A stretch of DNA of 64,000 bases from Planococcus soli (GCF_016881065.1 NZ_WXYN01000016.1:153012-217011), one strand, 5' to 3'; shown: positions 44,745 to 53,298, counted from the first letter of the stretch. The notes: generated by a model from the sequence alone, not told the origin. Numbers and translations are program-made.

Positions 44745-44839
44745 GGAAAACTTTTTATTTTTGTTAAAACTCTGGTCATAGTTTATTCATAATTGCTTGA
44801 TAAGCTGTGTATAAGAACTTAGGAAAAGAGGAATTATCC

Positions 44840-45706
44840 ATGAAAAAACTTTTATACATTGTGATTGGCGTACTGGCAGCCATAGCAATATTTATGATGG
44901 TGGCATTTTCAGAAGACGAGACAGTCGCATCGGTAGGCGATACAGAAATAACGAAAGAAGCGCTGTATGACAAAATGGTGGCTTCTGCTGGTGCCGCAAC
45001 ACTCGACGCTATGATTTCCAACGAGGTCGTCAACCAGGAGGCGTCAAACGCAGATGTCAAGGTGACGCAGGAAGAGCTTGATGCGGAAATGGCGGTCTAC
45101 GAAGAAAGCTACGGAGGCACAGAGGCACTTGAACAGGCTCTTGCTTCAAGTGGAATGTCGATAGCGGATCTGGAAGAGGAAATGGAAACTTACCTGAAGG
45201 TTGAAAAAATCATCGGACCGGATATCGAAATAACGGATGAACAAATCAATACGTATTTCGAAGAAAACAAAGAATCGTTCGAGCAGCCTTCACAGGTAGA
45301 GGCGAGCCATATCTTGGCAGCCACTCAAGAAGAAGCAGATGAGGTTAAAGCGAAGTTGGATGAAGGAGGCGATTTTGCCGAACTTGCAGCTGAATATTCT
45401 ACAGACACAGCCAATGCCGAGAGCGGAGGCGCACTTGGGGCATTTGGTGCAGGGGAGATGGCGCCAGAGTTCGAAGAAGCGGCATTCAGTATGGAAGTAG
45501 ATGAAATCAGTGATCCTGTCCAAACAGATTACGGCTTTCACATCATTCAAGTGACCGGAAAAACCGAAGCCGCTGAAGCCAACTTGGAAGACAGCAAAGA
45601 ACAGATCAAGGAAACCTTGTTTGACGAAGCGCTGAATACAAAATATGCAGAATGGTTGGCAGAGAAAACCGAATCATATGACGTTGTCAATACATTGACA
45701 GAATAG
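44840..45706 (+). CDS. PrsA-like parvulin foldase, membrane-anchored
   Basis: 288 aa. Residues 152-246 form a parvulin PPIase (SQVEASHILAATQEEA, GGDFAELAAEYSTD, GFHIIQV), flanked by a SurA/PrsA-like helical chaperone part. Unlike PrsA of Bacillus, the N-terminal hydrophobic segment (4-22) has no lipobox and the protein no cysteine, so it would be held by a transmembrane helix rather than lipid. It assists folding of secreted proteins. 14 bp before htrA. Confidence 0.88.
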   Translation: MKKLLYIVIGVLAAIAIFMMVAFSEDETVASVGDTEITKEALYDKMVASAGAATLDAMISNEVVNQEASNADVKVTQEELDAEMAVYEESYGGTEALEQALASSGMSIADLEEEMETYLKVEKIIGPDIEITDEQINTYFEENKESFEQPSQVEASHILAATQEEADEVKAKLDEGGDFAELAAEYSTDTANAESGGALGAFGAGEMAPEFEEAAFSMEVDEISDPVQTDYGFHIIQVTGKTEAAEANLEDSKEQIKETLFDEALNTKYAEWLAEKTESYDVVNTLTE

Positions 45707-45720
45707 AGGAGGAAATAAAA

Positions 45721-46917
45721 ATGGGCTACTATAATTCATCCGAACCGAAAGGGAACAAAAAAGGCTATTTCGCTTCAAGTTTTACGGGACTCGTTGCAGG
45801 AGCATTGTTGGTCGGGGTGATTCTTCCGGGAATGACCGATGCAGACCTAGGAAGCGCTGAATCAACGCCAACAACCGAATCGGTCAGCGGCTTACAAAAT
45901 ACGTCCACAGTTGTTACTTCCGACGTGACAGAAATCGTGGAAAAAACCACTGACGCTGTGGTCGGCGTTTCCAATTTGCAGGCAGCGCAGCAAAATCCGT
46001 TTGCTTCACAAACCAATGAGGATGCAGAATCACAGGAAGCTGGAGTAGGATCTGGCGTTATTTACAAAAAAGATGGCGACACTGCGTATATTGTGACCAA
46101 TAACCACGTTGTGGAAGGCGCAGAAGAAGTAATGGTTACCTTGTCGGATGGAACGGAACTTGACGCTAAAGTGCTGGGAACGGATATTTGGACCGACTTG
46201 GCTGTTTTGGAAGTTCCAGGTGACAGCATTACAACGGTAGCTGAGTTCGGGGATTCGTCTGTATTGCAGGCGGGTGAGCCGGTAATTGCTATTGGGAATC
46301 CACTAGGACTTCAGTTTTCTGGATCGGTAACTACAGGAGTCATTTCAGGAACTGAGCGCCTGGTACCGATAGATGTAAATCAGGACGGCACGGAAGACTG
46401 GCAATCTGAGGTTCTTCAAACCGATGCGGCTATCAGCCCAGGGAACAGCGGCGGGGCGTTGATTAATGCCGAAGGACAAGTCATCGGCATCAACTCCATG
46501 AAAATTGCCCAGGACGCTGTAGAAGGCATCGGCCTGGCAATACCTGTTAACACAGCCATACCGATTATTTCAGACCTGGAAACAGAAGGAGCTGTAGATC
46601 GTCCATCGATGGGCGTTGCGATTTTGGATTTGGCTGAAGTGCCGGCACAATACCGCAGCAGCCAGTTGAACTTGCCGGCAGAAGTGGAAGGCGGCATCGT
46701 GGTGGAATCGGTGGTTGAAGGTTCCGGAGCAGCTACAGCAGGAATGGAAGCTTATGACGTCATCGTCGAAATGGATGGCGAAGCAGTTAATTCAGTACTC
46801 GAACTTCGCCAATACCTCTACAACGAAACTGAAGTCGGAGATACGCTAACTGTGAAAGCCTATAGAAACGGAGAGCTCATGAACTTCGAACTTCCGTTAA
46901 CAGAGAGTATTGAATAA
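45721..46917 (+). CDS. htrA: HtrA-family serine protease
   Basis: 398 aa. N-terminal transmembrane segment (about 20-38), trypsin-like domain with His129 (TNNHVVEG), Asp159 (WTDLAVLEV) and Ser243 (SPGNSGGAL), and one PDZ domain from about 310. It degrades misfolded exported proteins at the outer face of the membrane. Size is close to Bacillus HtrC (YyxA). Cotranscribed with the PrsA-like foldase. Confidence 0.93.
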   Translation: MGYYNSSEPKGNKKGYFASSFTGLVAGALLVGVILPGMTDADLGSAESTPTTESVSGLQNTSTVVTSDVTEIVEKTTDAVVGVSNLQAAQQNPFASQTNEDAESQEAGVGSGVIYKKDGDTAYIVTNNHVVEGAEEVMVTLSDGTELDAKVLGTDIWTDLAVLEVPGDSITTVAEFGDSSVLQAGEPVIAIGNPLGLQFSGSVTTGVISGTERLVPIDVNQDGTEDWQSEVLQTDAAISPGNSGGALINAEGQVIGINSMKIAQDAVEGIGLAIPVNTAIPIISDLETEGAVDRPSMGVAILDLAEVPAQYRSSQLNLPAEVEGGIVVESVVEGSGAATAGMEAYDVIVEMDGEAVNSVLELRQYLYNETEVGDTLTVKAYRNGELMNFELPLTESIE

Positions 46918-47039
46918 GAAAAGCGGAAGCGCCCGTTTAGCCCTGACAAGCGCTGGAACCCTTACCGGTAATGGCGGTCTTTGCCATTGCTGGTAAGGGT
47001 GAAGCGACTCGAGGGGCTGGGTGCTGGAGCCTGGACAAT
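46918..47039. repeat. Structured dispersed repeat, copy C (divergent interior)
   Basis: Same ends as copies A and B in opposite orientation, but the inner stem is replaced by ACCCTTACC/GGTAAGGGT with AGGGGCT/AGCCCCT-type pairing further out. First of three tandem copies in the 411-bp gap 46918-47328 after htrA. Confidence 0.8.
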
Positions 47040-47163
47040 AAGAAAAGCGGAAGCGCCCGTTTAGATTCGACGGGCATAAGATGCACTGGCGAAGCGGCAT
47101 GTTTTCAGCCGCACAGCCAGTGTGGCTTATGACCCTAGAATCTGGGCGCTGGAGTCTGGACAA
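47040..47163. repeat. Structured dispersed repeat, copy D
   Basis: Full copy with fold CATAAG / CACTGGC / GCGGC - loop - GCCGC / GCCAGTG / CTTATG. The middle stem is perfectly paired, with different bases from copies A and B. Confidence 0.85.
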
Positions 47164-47235
47164 TGAAGAAAAGCGTAAGCGCCCGTGTAGGTCCAACGCG
47201 CTGGCGAAGCGGCTTATGTGCCGCATGACCGTAAA
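47164..47235. repeat. Structured dispersed repeat, copy E (truncated)
   Basis: Starts like copy D (AAGAAAAGCGTAAGCGCCCG), keeps the GCGGC/GCCGC tip in reduced form and is cut before the closing half. Confidence 0.7.
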
Positions 47236-47256
47236 ATCACAATTTGGTAAAATGCG

Positions 47257-47290
47257 AAAAAGGCTTCCCGACAAACGGGAAGCCTTTTGG
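47257..47290 (+). terminator. Rho-independent terminator after the repeats
   Basis: AAAAGGCTTCCCG pairs with CGGGAAGCCTTTT around ACAAA. Probably ends read-through from htrA. Confidence 0.85.
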
Positions 47291-47328
47291 TGTAGAAAAA
47301 CTTAAAAATAAATGATAGGGTCAGATAC

Positions 47329-47532
47329 TTAGCTGAAAACTCCAAACCAGTCAGTTGCAATTCCAAATCCTACAAGGATAAGAACCAAAACGACAAATAT
47401 GATGATGCCAAGCTGCAATGGCTTGTAGCCTGTGGTTCTTGGCTCCTGTATCCCTTCTTTTTCCTCTGGCGGATGGTTCTGTGCTTCTTCTTTAGTTTCT
47501 TTCATGTATTCATCTTTATCACTTTTGCTCAT
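47329..47532 (-). CDS. Small single-pass membrane protein
   Basis: 67 aa. Acidic, hydrophilic N-terminal half (KETKEEAQNHPPEEKE) and one C-terminal hydrophobic segment LGIIIFVVLVLILVGFGIAT. Good AGGAGGCAG site. A degenerate GGGTAG-like box upstream could be a weak sigma-B -10. Function unknown. Confidence 0.72.
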   Translation of the reverse strand: MSKSDKDEYMKETKEEAQNHPPEEKEGIQEPRTTGYKPLQLGIIIFVVLVLILVGFGIATDWFGVFS

Positions 47533-47587
47533 TTGACTGCCTCCTCGAACTTGCTGTTACATTGTATCTACCCTATATGGAGAAGAT

Positions 47588-48292
47588 TCAATCCCGGAAT
47601 TTTTCTTCTGACTGCAACTCGCGCTGAGATAATTTCTGTGCCAATTCGCGTCCAAACAACTGCGAAGATTGCGGGTCGCGGCCTGTAAGAACTTGCTTGC
47701 TGCCCCACACCACATAGGCATCCTGTTCTTTTTCCTCATGATAGTCTGCGATTTTTTTCAATTCGTCTTCGAGGCTGAATGGCAATAAATCCACCACTTC
47801 TTTGGGTTCATTGGCGTTTGGATAGCCAGTGACTTTAAGACCCTCAAGAATTCCTCGGCCTTCTTTGGTTTTCGTATATACAAGTGGAGCCGGGCCGTGG
47901 CACACAGCTGAAACGATACCGCCCAGTTCATGGATAATATTAATCACGGCATGCAAATCTTCATTGTGGGCCAAGTCAAACATAGCTCCGTGTCCGCCAA
48001 CAATCATGATAGCATCGTATTCACTGGCCTTGACATCGACAATCGGCGTTGTTTTATCCGCCATGCCTGAGTCATATTGTTTTTTATAAATTCCATCGGG
48101 ATCATAATCTTTGCTGAGGCTGAGCGGGTCGACAACAGGTTTGCCTCCGTCAATGGATGCAAGTCCAACAACATGTCCTTCTTTTTCAAGTTCTAAAGCC
48201 GGTGCGAATAGTTCTTCTGCCCACCAACCGGTCACGTAATTATTTTCTTCGTCCGTATAGCCATTCGATAATACTGCTAGTACTTTTGCCAT
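47588..48292 (-). CDS. DJ-1/PfpI family protein (Hsp31/glyoxalase III-like)
   Basis: 234 aa. The nucleophile elbow SAVCHGPAPLV holds Cys131; VGGHGAMFDL and the early ELFAPAL glutamate complete the Hsp31-type triad environment. Family members act as glyoxalase III or chaperones against carbonyl and heat stress. A sigma-B-like promoter lies upstream at 48334. ATG after GGGAGG. Confidence 0.88.
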   Translation of the reverse strand: MAKVLAVLSNGYTDEENNYVTGWWAEELFAPALELEKEGHVVGLASIDGGKPVVDPLSLSKDYDPDGIYKKQYDSGMADKTTPIVDVKASEYDAIMIVGGHGAMFDLAHNEDLHAVINIIHELGGIVSAVCHGPAPLVYTKTKEGRGILEGLKVTGYPNANEPKEVVDLLPFSLEDELKKIADYHEEKEQDAYVVWGSKQVLTGRDPQSSQLFGRELAQKLSQRELQSEEKFRD

Positions 48293-48333
48293 CGTATCTT
48301 CCTCCCACTTTTAAAACTTCCTTGTTTCTTCAC

Positions 48334-48359
48334 TTACCCTGTAAGAAAAATCCTGAAAC
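48334..48359 (-). promoter_or_regulatory. Sigma-B-like promoter of the DJ-1 gene
   Basis: On the minus strand GTTTCA, 14-bp spacer, GGGTAA; close to GTTTAA-N12-14-GGGWAW and about 40 bp before the start codon. Confidence 0.68.
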
Positions 48360-48439
48360 GTGACAATAGATGCGGGCTTGGAAATGACTTCAAGATTATG
48401 CTACATTTATTAAATGAAATGAAAGACGAGGTGTGCCGC

Positions 48440-49243
48440 TTGAAAGAGTTAACCAAAAAAACCCAAGTAACTTTACTTGAAGCTATGATTGATGGCAGTA
48501 AAGTAGGAACGATTGTTACCGATCCGTCACAGAAAGATAATCCCATTATCTACACAAACAAAACCTTTATTGAAATGACCGGATATACACAGCAAGAAGT
48601 GATTGGGCGCAATTGCCGTTTTTTGCAGGGGTCCGATACAGCGAAAGAAGATATTGAGAAAATGAAAAAAGCTATTGCCAGCGAAGAAAAAATCATGCTG
48701 ACTTTATTGAATTATCGCAAGGATGGCTCTCCTTTTTGGAATCGGCTGGCTATTGAACCGGTCCGCATAGAAGACAAGCTGTATTTTATTGGAACCCAAA
48801 CAGACATTACACTGGAGCGCGCTCAGCAACAAGCGATTATGGCGAATGAAAGTGAGATTGAAAAACTGATGCTGCCTATTTTGTCCGTGCAAAAAAATGT
48901 AGCGACGGTAGCACTGGTGGGTACGATGAATTTTCAGCGCTTTGAAACTTTGAAAGTGAAAATTTGTGAATATGTCCAGGAACATCGCATCGAGCATGCC
49001 ATTATTGATATCACAGGGCTGTCATGGAATGAAAAGTCACCGCTCTATTGGTTTACGCAAATTTACGATGCACTTCGGATTATGGGAAGCAAGCTTTATG
49101 TGACAGGCATTTCACCTGCTGCCGCCCAGCAATTTGCCAATGATTTAGAACGTGACAGCCGGTTGATAACTTTTTCAACAATTGAGAAAGCTTTGAATTT
49201 TATCACACTCCAATCAGGCGGAAAGAACATATCAGTTGACTAA
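48440..49243 (+). CDS. ytvA: LOV-STAS blue-light receptor, YtvA-like
   Basis: 267 aa. LOV (PAS) domain at about 15-125 with the flavin-adduct Cys59 in GRNCRFLQG, and a STAS domain at about 150-255. In Bacillus subtilis YtvA joins the stressosome and activates sigma-B under blue light. The TTG at 48440 has GAGGTG seven bases upstream and gives the same N-terminal length as YtvA; an ATG at 48398 is a weaker alternative. Lies among genes with sigma-B-like promoters. Confidence 0.9.
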   Translation: MKELTKKTQVTLLEAMIDGSKVGTIVTDPSQKDNPIIYTNKTFIEMTGYTQQEVIGRNCRFLQGSDTAKEDIEKMKKAIASEEKIMLTLLNYRKDGSPFWNRLAIEPVRIEDKLYFIGTQTDITLERAQQQAIMANESEIEKLMLPILSVQKNVATVALVGTMNFQRFETLKVKICEYVQEHRIEHAIIDITGLSWNEKSPLYWFTQIYDALRIMGSKLYVTGISPAAAQQFANDLERDSRLITFSTIEKALNFITLQSGGKNISVD

Positions 49244-49306
49244 GGATTGAGAGAAGAGTTAAGTTTTACCTGTTCCCAAATACAAATCAGGAAAGAGGTT
49301 GGAAAA

Positions 49307-49726
49307 ATGTCAGCATTATTTACAACAACAGTCACAGCCACTGGCGGCCGTGAAGGCAGAGTTATTTCCGAAGACAATGTATTGGATCTTCAATTGGTTT
49401 CGCCAAAAGAATTAGGCGGTCCCGGAGGAGAAGGTACAAATCCTGAACAATTATTTGCAGCAGGCTATTCTGCTTGTTTTGATGGAGCATTAAATCTGAT
49501 CATTAAAAGAGAAAAAGCGGAAGTTTCCAGTACCTCCATCAAAGCAGATGTCCATTTCCTAAAAGATGAAGCCGATGGCGGATTCAAAATTGGTGTCACT
49601 TTGAACGCCCACTTAGAGGGTGTTGACGAAGCGACAGCAAAAGATCTTGTCGAAAAAGCGCATGCATTCTGTCCATACTCTAAAGCAACAAGAGGCAATG
49701 TTGAAGTGGAATTGAAAATAGTTTAA
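49307..49726 (+). CDS. ohr: Organic hydroperoxide resistance protein
   Basis: 139 aa Ohr subfamily of OsmC. Redox cysteines are Cys57 (YSACFDGAL) and Cys122 (AFCPYSKATRG), with the GGREGRV beginning. It reduces organic peroxides with lipoyl-type thiols. The ATG at 49307 follows AAAGAGG; upstream extension lacks a site. No OhrR-type gene in the window. Confidence 0.95.
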   Translation: MSALFTTTVTATGGREGRVISEDNVLDLQLVSPKELGGPGGEGTNPEQLFAAGYSACFDGALNLIIKREKAEVSSTSIKADVHFLKDEADGGFKIGVTLNAHLEGVDEATAKDLVEKAHAFCPYSKATRGNVEVELKIV

Positions 49727-49735
49727 GAACTTCCA

Positions 49736-49770
49736 AAAAGCCGGAAAGCGAAATCTTTCCGGCTTTTTCT
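49736..49770 (+). terminator. Rho-independent terminator after ohr
   Basis: AAAAAGCCGGAAAG pairs with CTTTCCGGCTTTTT around CGAAAT. Confidence 0.92.
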
Positions 49771-49823
49771 TATGGATAAAACTAAAAAAAAACCTAAAGA
49801 CAGGCTGGGAAATACAAAATATG

Positions 49824-49848
49824 GTTTTAAAAATATAGTGTGGGGTAA
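49824..49848 (+). promoter_or_regulatory. Sigma-B-like promoter of the Mn-catalase unit
   Basis: GTTTTA (49824-49829), 13-bp spacer, GGGTAA (49843-49848). Good match to GTTTAA-N12-14-GGGWAW; about 45 bp before the small gene. Confidence 0.72.
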
Positions 49849-49892
49849 AAAAAGAGTGCAAAGTTATGACGAATCTTGAGGAGGATGGAGGA

Positions 49893-50162
49893 ATGGGTAA
49901 AGAGGAAAACGAGCAGCAGAATTCTGAGAAACTCAAATCTGCTTCGGCGAATTCGAGTAACAAGGAGACACACTTTAATACAGGCGGCAACGATTCCGAT
50001 TACGACGGCGGGCATCCCGAAGATGCTTCAGTTCAAAACCACAAGCCTGATGAAATGCAGCAGGAGGATTCAACCAATGATTCCTATAACTCAGGAGGAA
50101 ATGACTCTGATTACGACGGCGGGCATCCACAAGATGTCCATCCGAAGAACAAAGGCAAGTAG
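49893..50162 (+). CDS. Small hydrophilic protein with two GGNDSDYDGGHP repeats
   Basis: 89 aa from the ATG at 49893 (GAGGAGGA seven bases upstream; an ATG at 49866 is possible). Very acidic and low-complexity, Asn/Ser/Glu-rich, without hydrophobic segments; probably disordered. GGNDSDYDGGHPEDA and GGNDSDYDGGHPQDV are an exact internal duplication of 12 residues. No family recognised. It shares a sigma-B-like promoter with Mn-catalase, so a stress role is plausible. Confidence 0.75.
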   Translation: MGKEENEQQNSEKLKSASANSSNKETHFNTGGNDSDYDGGHPEDASVQNHKPDEMQQEDSTNDSYNSGGNDSDYDGGHPQDVHPKNKGK

Positions 50163-50205
50163 GCTCCAAAGATAAAAAACTAAAATCAAACAGGAGGTTT
50201 TATTT

Positions 50206-51024
50206 ATGTTTTTTCACACAGGAGAACTTCAATACCACGCTAAGCCGGATGCTCCAGATCCAGTATTCGCAAAACAAGTTCAGGAATTGATTGGCGGGCA
50301 ATTCGGTGAAATGTCAGTTGCCATGCAATACTTATTCCAAGGGTGGAGCACAAGAGGAAACGAAAAATATAGAGATTTACTGATGGATACAGGAACGCAG
50401 GAGTTGGGGCATATCGAAATGCTGGCAACTATGGTAGCAAGGCTCCTTGAGGGGGCGCCTGTTTACGAGCAGGAAAAAGCTGCAAGCGATCCGATTGTTG
50501 GAGCAATTATGGGCGGCATGAATCCGCAGCACGCAATCGTCCATGGATTGGGTGCTTCACCAAAAGACAGCAACGGCGTCCCTTGGAACGCCGGTTACAT
50601 CGTAGCAAGCGGAAACTTACTGGCTGATTTCCGTGCCAACGTCAACGCAGAATCACAGGGCCGTTTGCAGGTGGCCCGTCTCTACAGCATGACAGACGAT
50701 AAAGGCGTAAAAGATCTGTTTTCATTCCTATTGGCGCGCGACACGATGCACCAGAATCAGTGGCTCGCTGCAATAAAAGAACTGGAAGCAAAAGAAGGGC
50801 CAATCGTGCCTGGAACACTTCCGCCAGAGTGGGAAGCAACCGAATACTCCCATATCCTTTACACAAATTCCGAAAGCAGCAAAGAGTTGAAGTGGATGAA
50901 TGAGCCTGCACCTGATGGCCATAAATTTACATTTGGCAAGCCTGAGCCGCTCAGCGTGAAACCTGAACTAAAGCCGGCCCCGCCAGAAGCTCACAATTCA
51001 TTGCCTGAAGATAAATTGAAATAA
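50206..51024 (+). CDS. Manganese catalase
   Basis: 272 aa, four-helix-bundle di-manganese catalase (YdbD-like). Metal ligands appear in GGQFGEMSVAMQYLFQGW (Glu35), GTQELGHIEML (Glu66, His69) and later ANVNAESQGRLQ and ARDTMHQNQW. It removes hydrogen peroxide without haem. Downstream of the small repeat protein with 43-bp gap; likely sigma-B-dependent as is the Bacillus homologue. Confidence 0.93.
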   Translation: MFFHTGELQYHAKPDAPDPVFAKQVQELIGGQFGEMSVAMQYLFQGWSTRGNEKYRDLLMDTGTQELGHIEMLATMVARLLEGAPVYEQEKAASDPIVGAIMGGMNPQHAIVHGLGASPKDSNGVPWNAGYIVASGNLLADFRANVNAESQGRLQVARLYSMTDDKGVKDLFSFLLARDTMHQNQWLAAIKELEAKEGPIVPGTLPPEWEATEYSHILYTNSESSKELKWMNEPAPDGHKFTFGKPEPLSVKPELKPAPPEAHNSLPEDKLK

Positions 51025-51029
51025 AAATT

Positions 51030-51082
51030 GAGGCTGTTCTGAAGTCATGAAAATTGGCTTTCAGGGCAGCCTCTGTTTTTTT
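51030..51082 (+). terminator. Rho-independent terminator after Mn-catalase
   Basis: GAGGCTGTTCTGAA pairs with TTCAGGGCAGCCTC, followed by TTTTTTT. Confidence 0.85.
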
Positions 51083-51099
51083 AGAAAGGGGAGAAAGAA

Positions 51100-51798
51100 A
51101 TGGGTGCAAGGCCTTGGTTCATGAAGCAGGAATGGAAGGACGTCGTTTTTTTGCATTGGCCAGTCAAAATAGAATGGCTATGCCAATTTGTACCCGAAGA
51201 GTTAGAAATCGATTTGTATGGCAATCAGGCATGGGTAAGTGTAGTCTTTTTTCAGGCAAAATCAACACGCCTTCGGTTTCTTCCGCCGGTTCCTGGAGCA
51301 AATTCTTTTTTGGAACTGAATGCTAGGACATACGTGAAGTATGGGAAACGGAGAGGCGTTTATTTTTTTAGCTTGGACGCAGACAATCGACTTGTAGTTA
51401 AAGCCGCTTCACAGGGAGGATTTCTGCCTTATTACTATGCTGATATGAGCATGGCAAAAAGGACGGAAAGGTGGTGTTTTGCCAGCAGGCGAATCGAATC
51501 GGGGCGGTTCCCGGAATCTTTCTGCATGACCTGCAAGCCTTGTTCTGATTCAATTGAGCCAAGCCGATTAGAGCGGTGGCTGACGGAACGTTACTGCTTA
51601 TGGACAAAACCGAAAGATCAACTTTATCGGGTGGATATTAGCCATTTGCCTTGGAGCCTGTATTACCTGAAAGGGCAGATCCATCAAAATACAATGGCTC
51701 CATATCTTCCGGTTTCTTTGCATCATCGCCGGCCAATGGCCCATTATTCAAAAGTACAGAAAGTAAGGTTTTATGCACCGGTGAAAGAGCGTAAGTAA
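51100..51798 (+). CDS. DUF2071 protein (YqjF-like)
   Basis: 232 aa. DUF2071 features: VVFLHWPVKIEWLCQFVPEELEID-type opening, WVSVVFFQAKSTRLR, ELNARTYVKYGKRRGVYFFSLDA and ERYCLWTKP near 190. Function unknown. ATG at 51100 with AAAGGGGAG eight bases before. It follows the catalase terminator closely and has its own terminator. Confidence 0.87.
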   Translation: MGARPWFMKQEWKDVVFLHWPVKIEWLCQFVPEELEIDLYGNQAWVSVVFFQAKSTRLRFLPPVPGANSFLELNARTYVKYGKRRGVYFFSLDADNRLVVKAASQGGFLPYYYADMSMAKRTERWCFASRRIESGRFPESFCMTCKPCSDSIEPSRLERWLTERYCLWTKPKDQLYRVDISHLPWSLYYLKGQIHQNTMAPYLPVSLHHRRPMAHYSKVQKVRFYAPVKERK

Positions 51799-51817
51799 GA
51801 ACTTTGAAAAAATCATA

Positions 51818-51856
51818 AAAAGAAACCGAGGCAATGGCCCTGGTTTCTTTGCTTTA
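51818..51856. terminator. Terminator between DUF2071 and DUF2512 genes
   Basis: AAAGAAACC pairs with GGTTTCTTT with an inner GGC/GCC step; usable from both sides. Confidence 0.78.
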
Positions 51857-51859
51857 GCA

Positions 51860-52261
51860 CTATTTCTGATTAGGCTCCTGTTCTAATGTATGGGAAGTTT
51901 CCTTATGTGTCCAGACACGTTTTGTCAAATAAATATGGAAAAACCATTCTCCGGCAGCAATGAGCACTGCTGTGTATAGCGTTGCCATTATGAGCGAGAA
52001 ATCAGGATTTTCAATCAACCACAATCCACCGAACCAGGTAATGAGAAATACAAGGACAAAATCGCCTCCAGTTGCGACTTTATTGGAGGTTTTCGGATAA
52101 ATGATCAGATCTCCGACAAAGCCGATTACAGCAACGAGTAAACTTAGAATGAAGATGTCAAAAATCCCCACTCCATAAACAAGGCCAAGAATGATAAATA
52201 CTACTGAGAATACCATTGCGAATTTGATGAGTAATGCCTCTAAATACTTCAAGTATTCCAC
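51860..52261 (-). CDS. DUF2512 family membrane protein (YndM-like)
   Basis: 133 aa with four hydrophobic segments (about 10-30, 33-52, 66-85, 88-108) and hydrophilic tail LEQEPNQK. ATG after AAGGAGG. A GGGTAT box lies 33 bp upstream but its -35 is unconvincing, so sigma-B control is only possible. Function unknown. Confidence 0.82.
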   Translation of the reverse strand: MEYLKYLEALLIKFAMVFSVVFIILGLVYGVGIFDIFILSLLVAVIGFVGDLIIYPKTSNKVATGGDFVLVFLITWFGGLWLIENPDFSLIMATLYTAVLIAAGEWFFHIYLTKRVWTHKETSHTLEQEPNQK

Positions 52262-52344
52262 CTCCTTAATAATCGTCAGCTTTTACTTTTCGTATACCCA
52301 GTAATAGCTCTTCAATTCCAAAAACCTATAAAAAAGTTCAAAAA

Positions 52345-52378
52345 ATAAAAAAACAGACCCGAGCTTGCCGGGTCTGCC
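52345..52378 (-). terminator. Terminator of the SDR gene
   Basis: On the minus strand CAGACCCGGCAAGCTCGGGTCTG forms a stem of nine pairs and is followed by TTTTTTT. Confidence 0.9.
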
Positions 52379-52383
52379 GATGG

Positions 52384-53259
52384 TCAGGAACTGATGAAAT
52401 CTCCGCCGTTTATATGAATCGCCTGTCCTGTCACATAAGTCGAATCTTTCGAAGCTAAATATACGTAGGCAGGTGCCACTTCAGATGGCTGGCCGCGCCG
52501 CTCCATCGGTGTTTCCCCACCATGTTTGCCAACTTTTTCAGCTCCGAAAGTCGCTGGGATTAGAGGTGTCCAGATAGGGCCTGGTGCAACGGAGTTTACA
52601 CGAATTCCCTGCTCCGCGATATTGGCTGATAAGGAGCGGGTAAAGCTTGTAATGGCTCCTTTGGTTGATGAATAATCAATCAACTCAGGTGAACCGCGAT
52701 ACGCTGTTACGGATGATGTATTAATGATGCTGTCCCCTTTTTGGAGATGCGGCACGGCCGCCTGTGTCAAATAGAACATACTAAAGATATTGGTCGAAAA
52801 AGTTTCCATCAACTGATCGGGGCTGATGGCCAAAAAATCATCCTGTGGAAATTGTTTTCCAGCATTATTGACCAAAATATTCAATTGACCGAATTCAGAA
52901 ATGACATCCACTATCAGCTGATTGCAATTTTCTACATCGCTGATATCCGTGGCGAATTTGGCACCTTTGACACCGTAACTTTCAACTGCTTTTATTGTTT
53001 TGTCAGCATCCTCGTGTTCGTCCAGATAAGCAATAGCGACATGGGCACCTTCTTTAGCGTAAGCAACGGCCACTGCACGGCCAATCCCGCTGTCGCCGCC
53101 GGTGATAAGGGCAACTTTCCCTTCCAGTTTCCCGGAGCCTTTATAGTCTTTATCATCATAAATCGGTTCAGGGTTCATCTGCTCCTCCGAACCGGGTTGT
53201 TGAGACTGTTCTTGTGGTTCTACTTGCTCATCAATTTCTTCGAATTTGTCTTTTGCCAT
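52384..53259 (-). CDS. Short-chain dehydrogenase/reductase, general-stress type
   Basis: 291 aa. Extra N-terminal ~45 residues rich in Glu/Gln/Pro, then the NAD(P) motif ITGGDSGIGRAVA, NNAGKQF, catalytic Ser in INTSSVTAYRG and YSSTKGA (Tyr-Lys). This long form resembles Bacillus YhdF/YhxC general-stress oxidoreductases. Substrate unknown. A sigma-B-like promoter stands at 53299. ATG after AAGGAGGATTC. Confidence 0.92.
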   Translation of the reverse strand: MAKDKFEEIDEQVEPQEQSQQPGSEEQMNPEPIYDDKDYKGSGKLEGKVALITGGDSGIGRAVAVAYAKEGAHVAIAYLDEHEDADKTIKAVESYGVKGAKFATDISDVENCNQLIVDVISEFGQLNILVNNAGKQFPQDDFLAISPDQLMETFSTNIFSMFYLTQAAVPHLQKGDSIINTSSVTAYRGSPELIDYSSTKGAITSFTRSLSANIAEQGIRVNSVAPGPIWTPLIPATFGAEKVGKHGGETPMERRGQPSEVAPAYVYLASKDSTYVTGQAIHINGGDFISS

Positions 53260-53298
53260 TTTGAATCCTCCTTAAAATTAAGTAATATCATGTCTCCT

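Noticed and set aside
46918-47235. Tandem repeats that could be mistaken for a CRISPR array
   Set aside because: Units are ~122 bp, contiguous without spacers, and no cas genes are near.
52294-52325. GGGTAT box on the minus strand before the DUF2512 gene
   Set aside because: A perfect -10, but no -35 resembling GTTTAA at 12-15 bp; not counted as a promoter.
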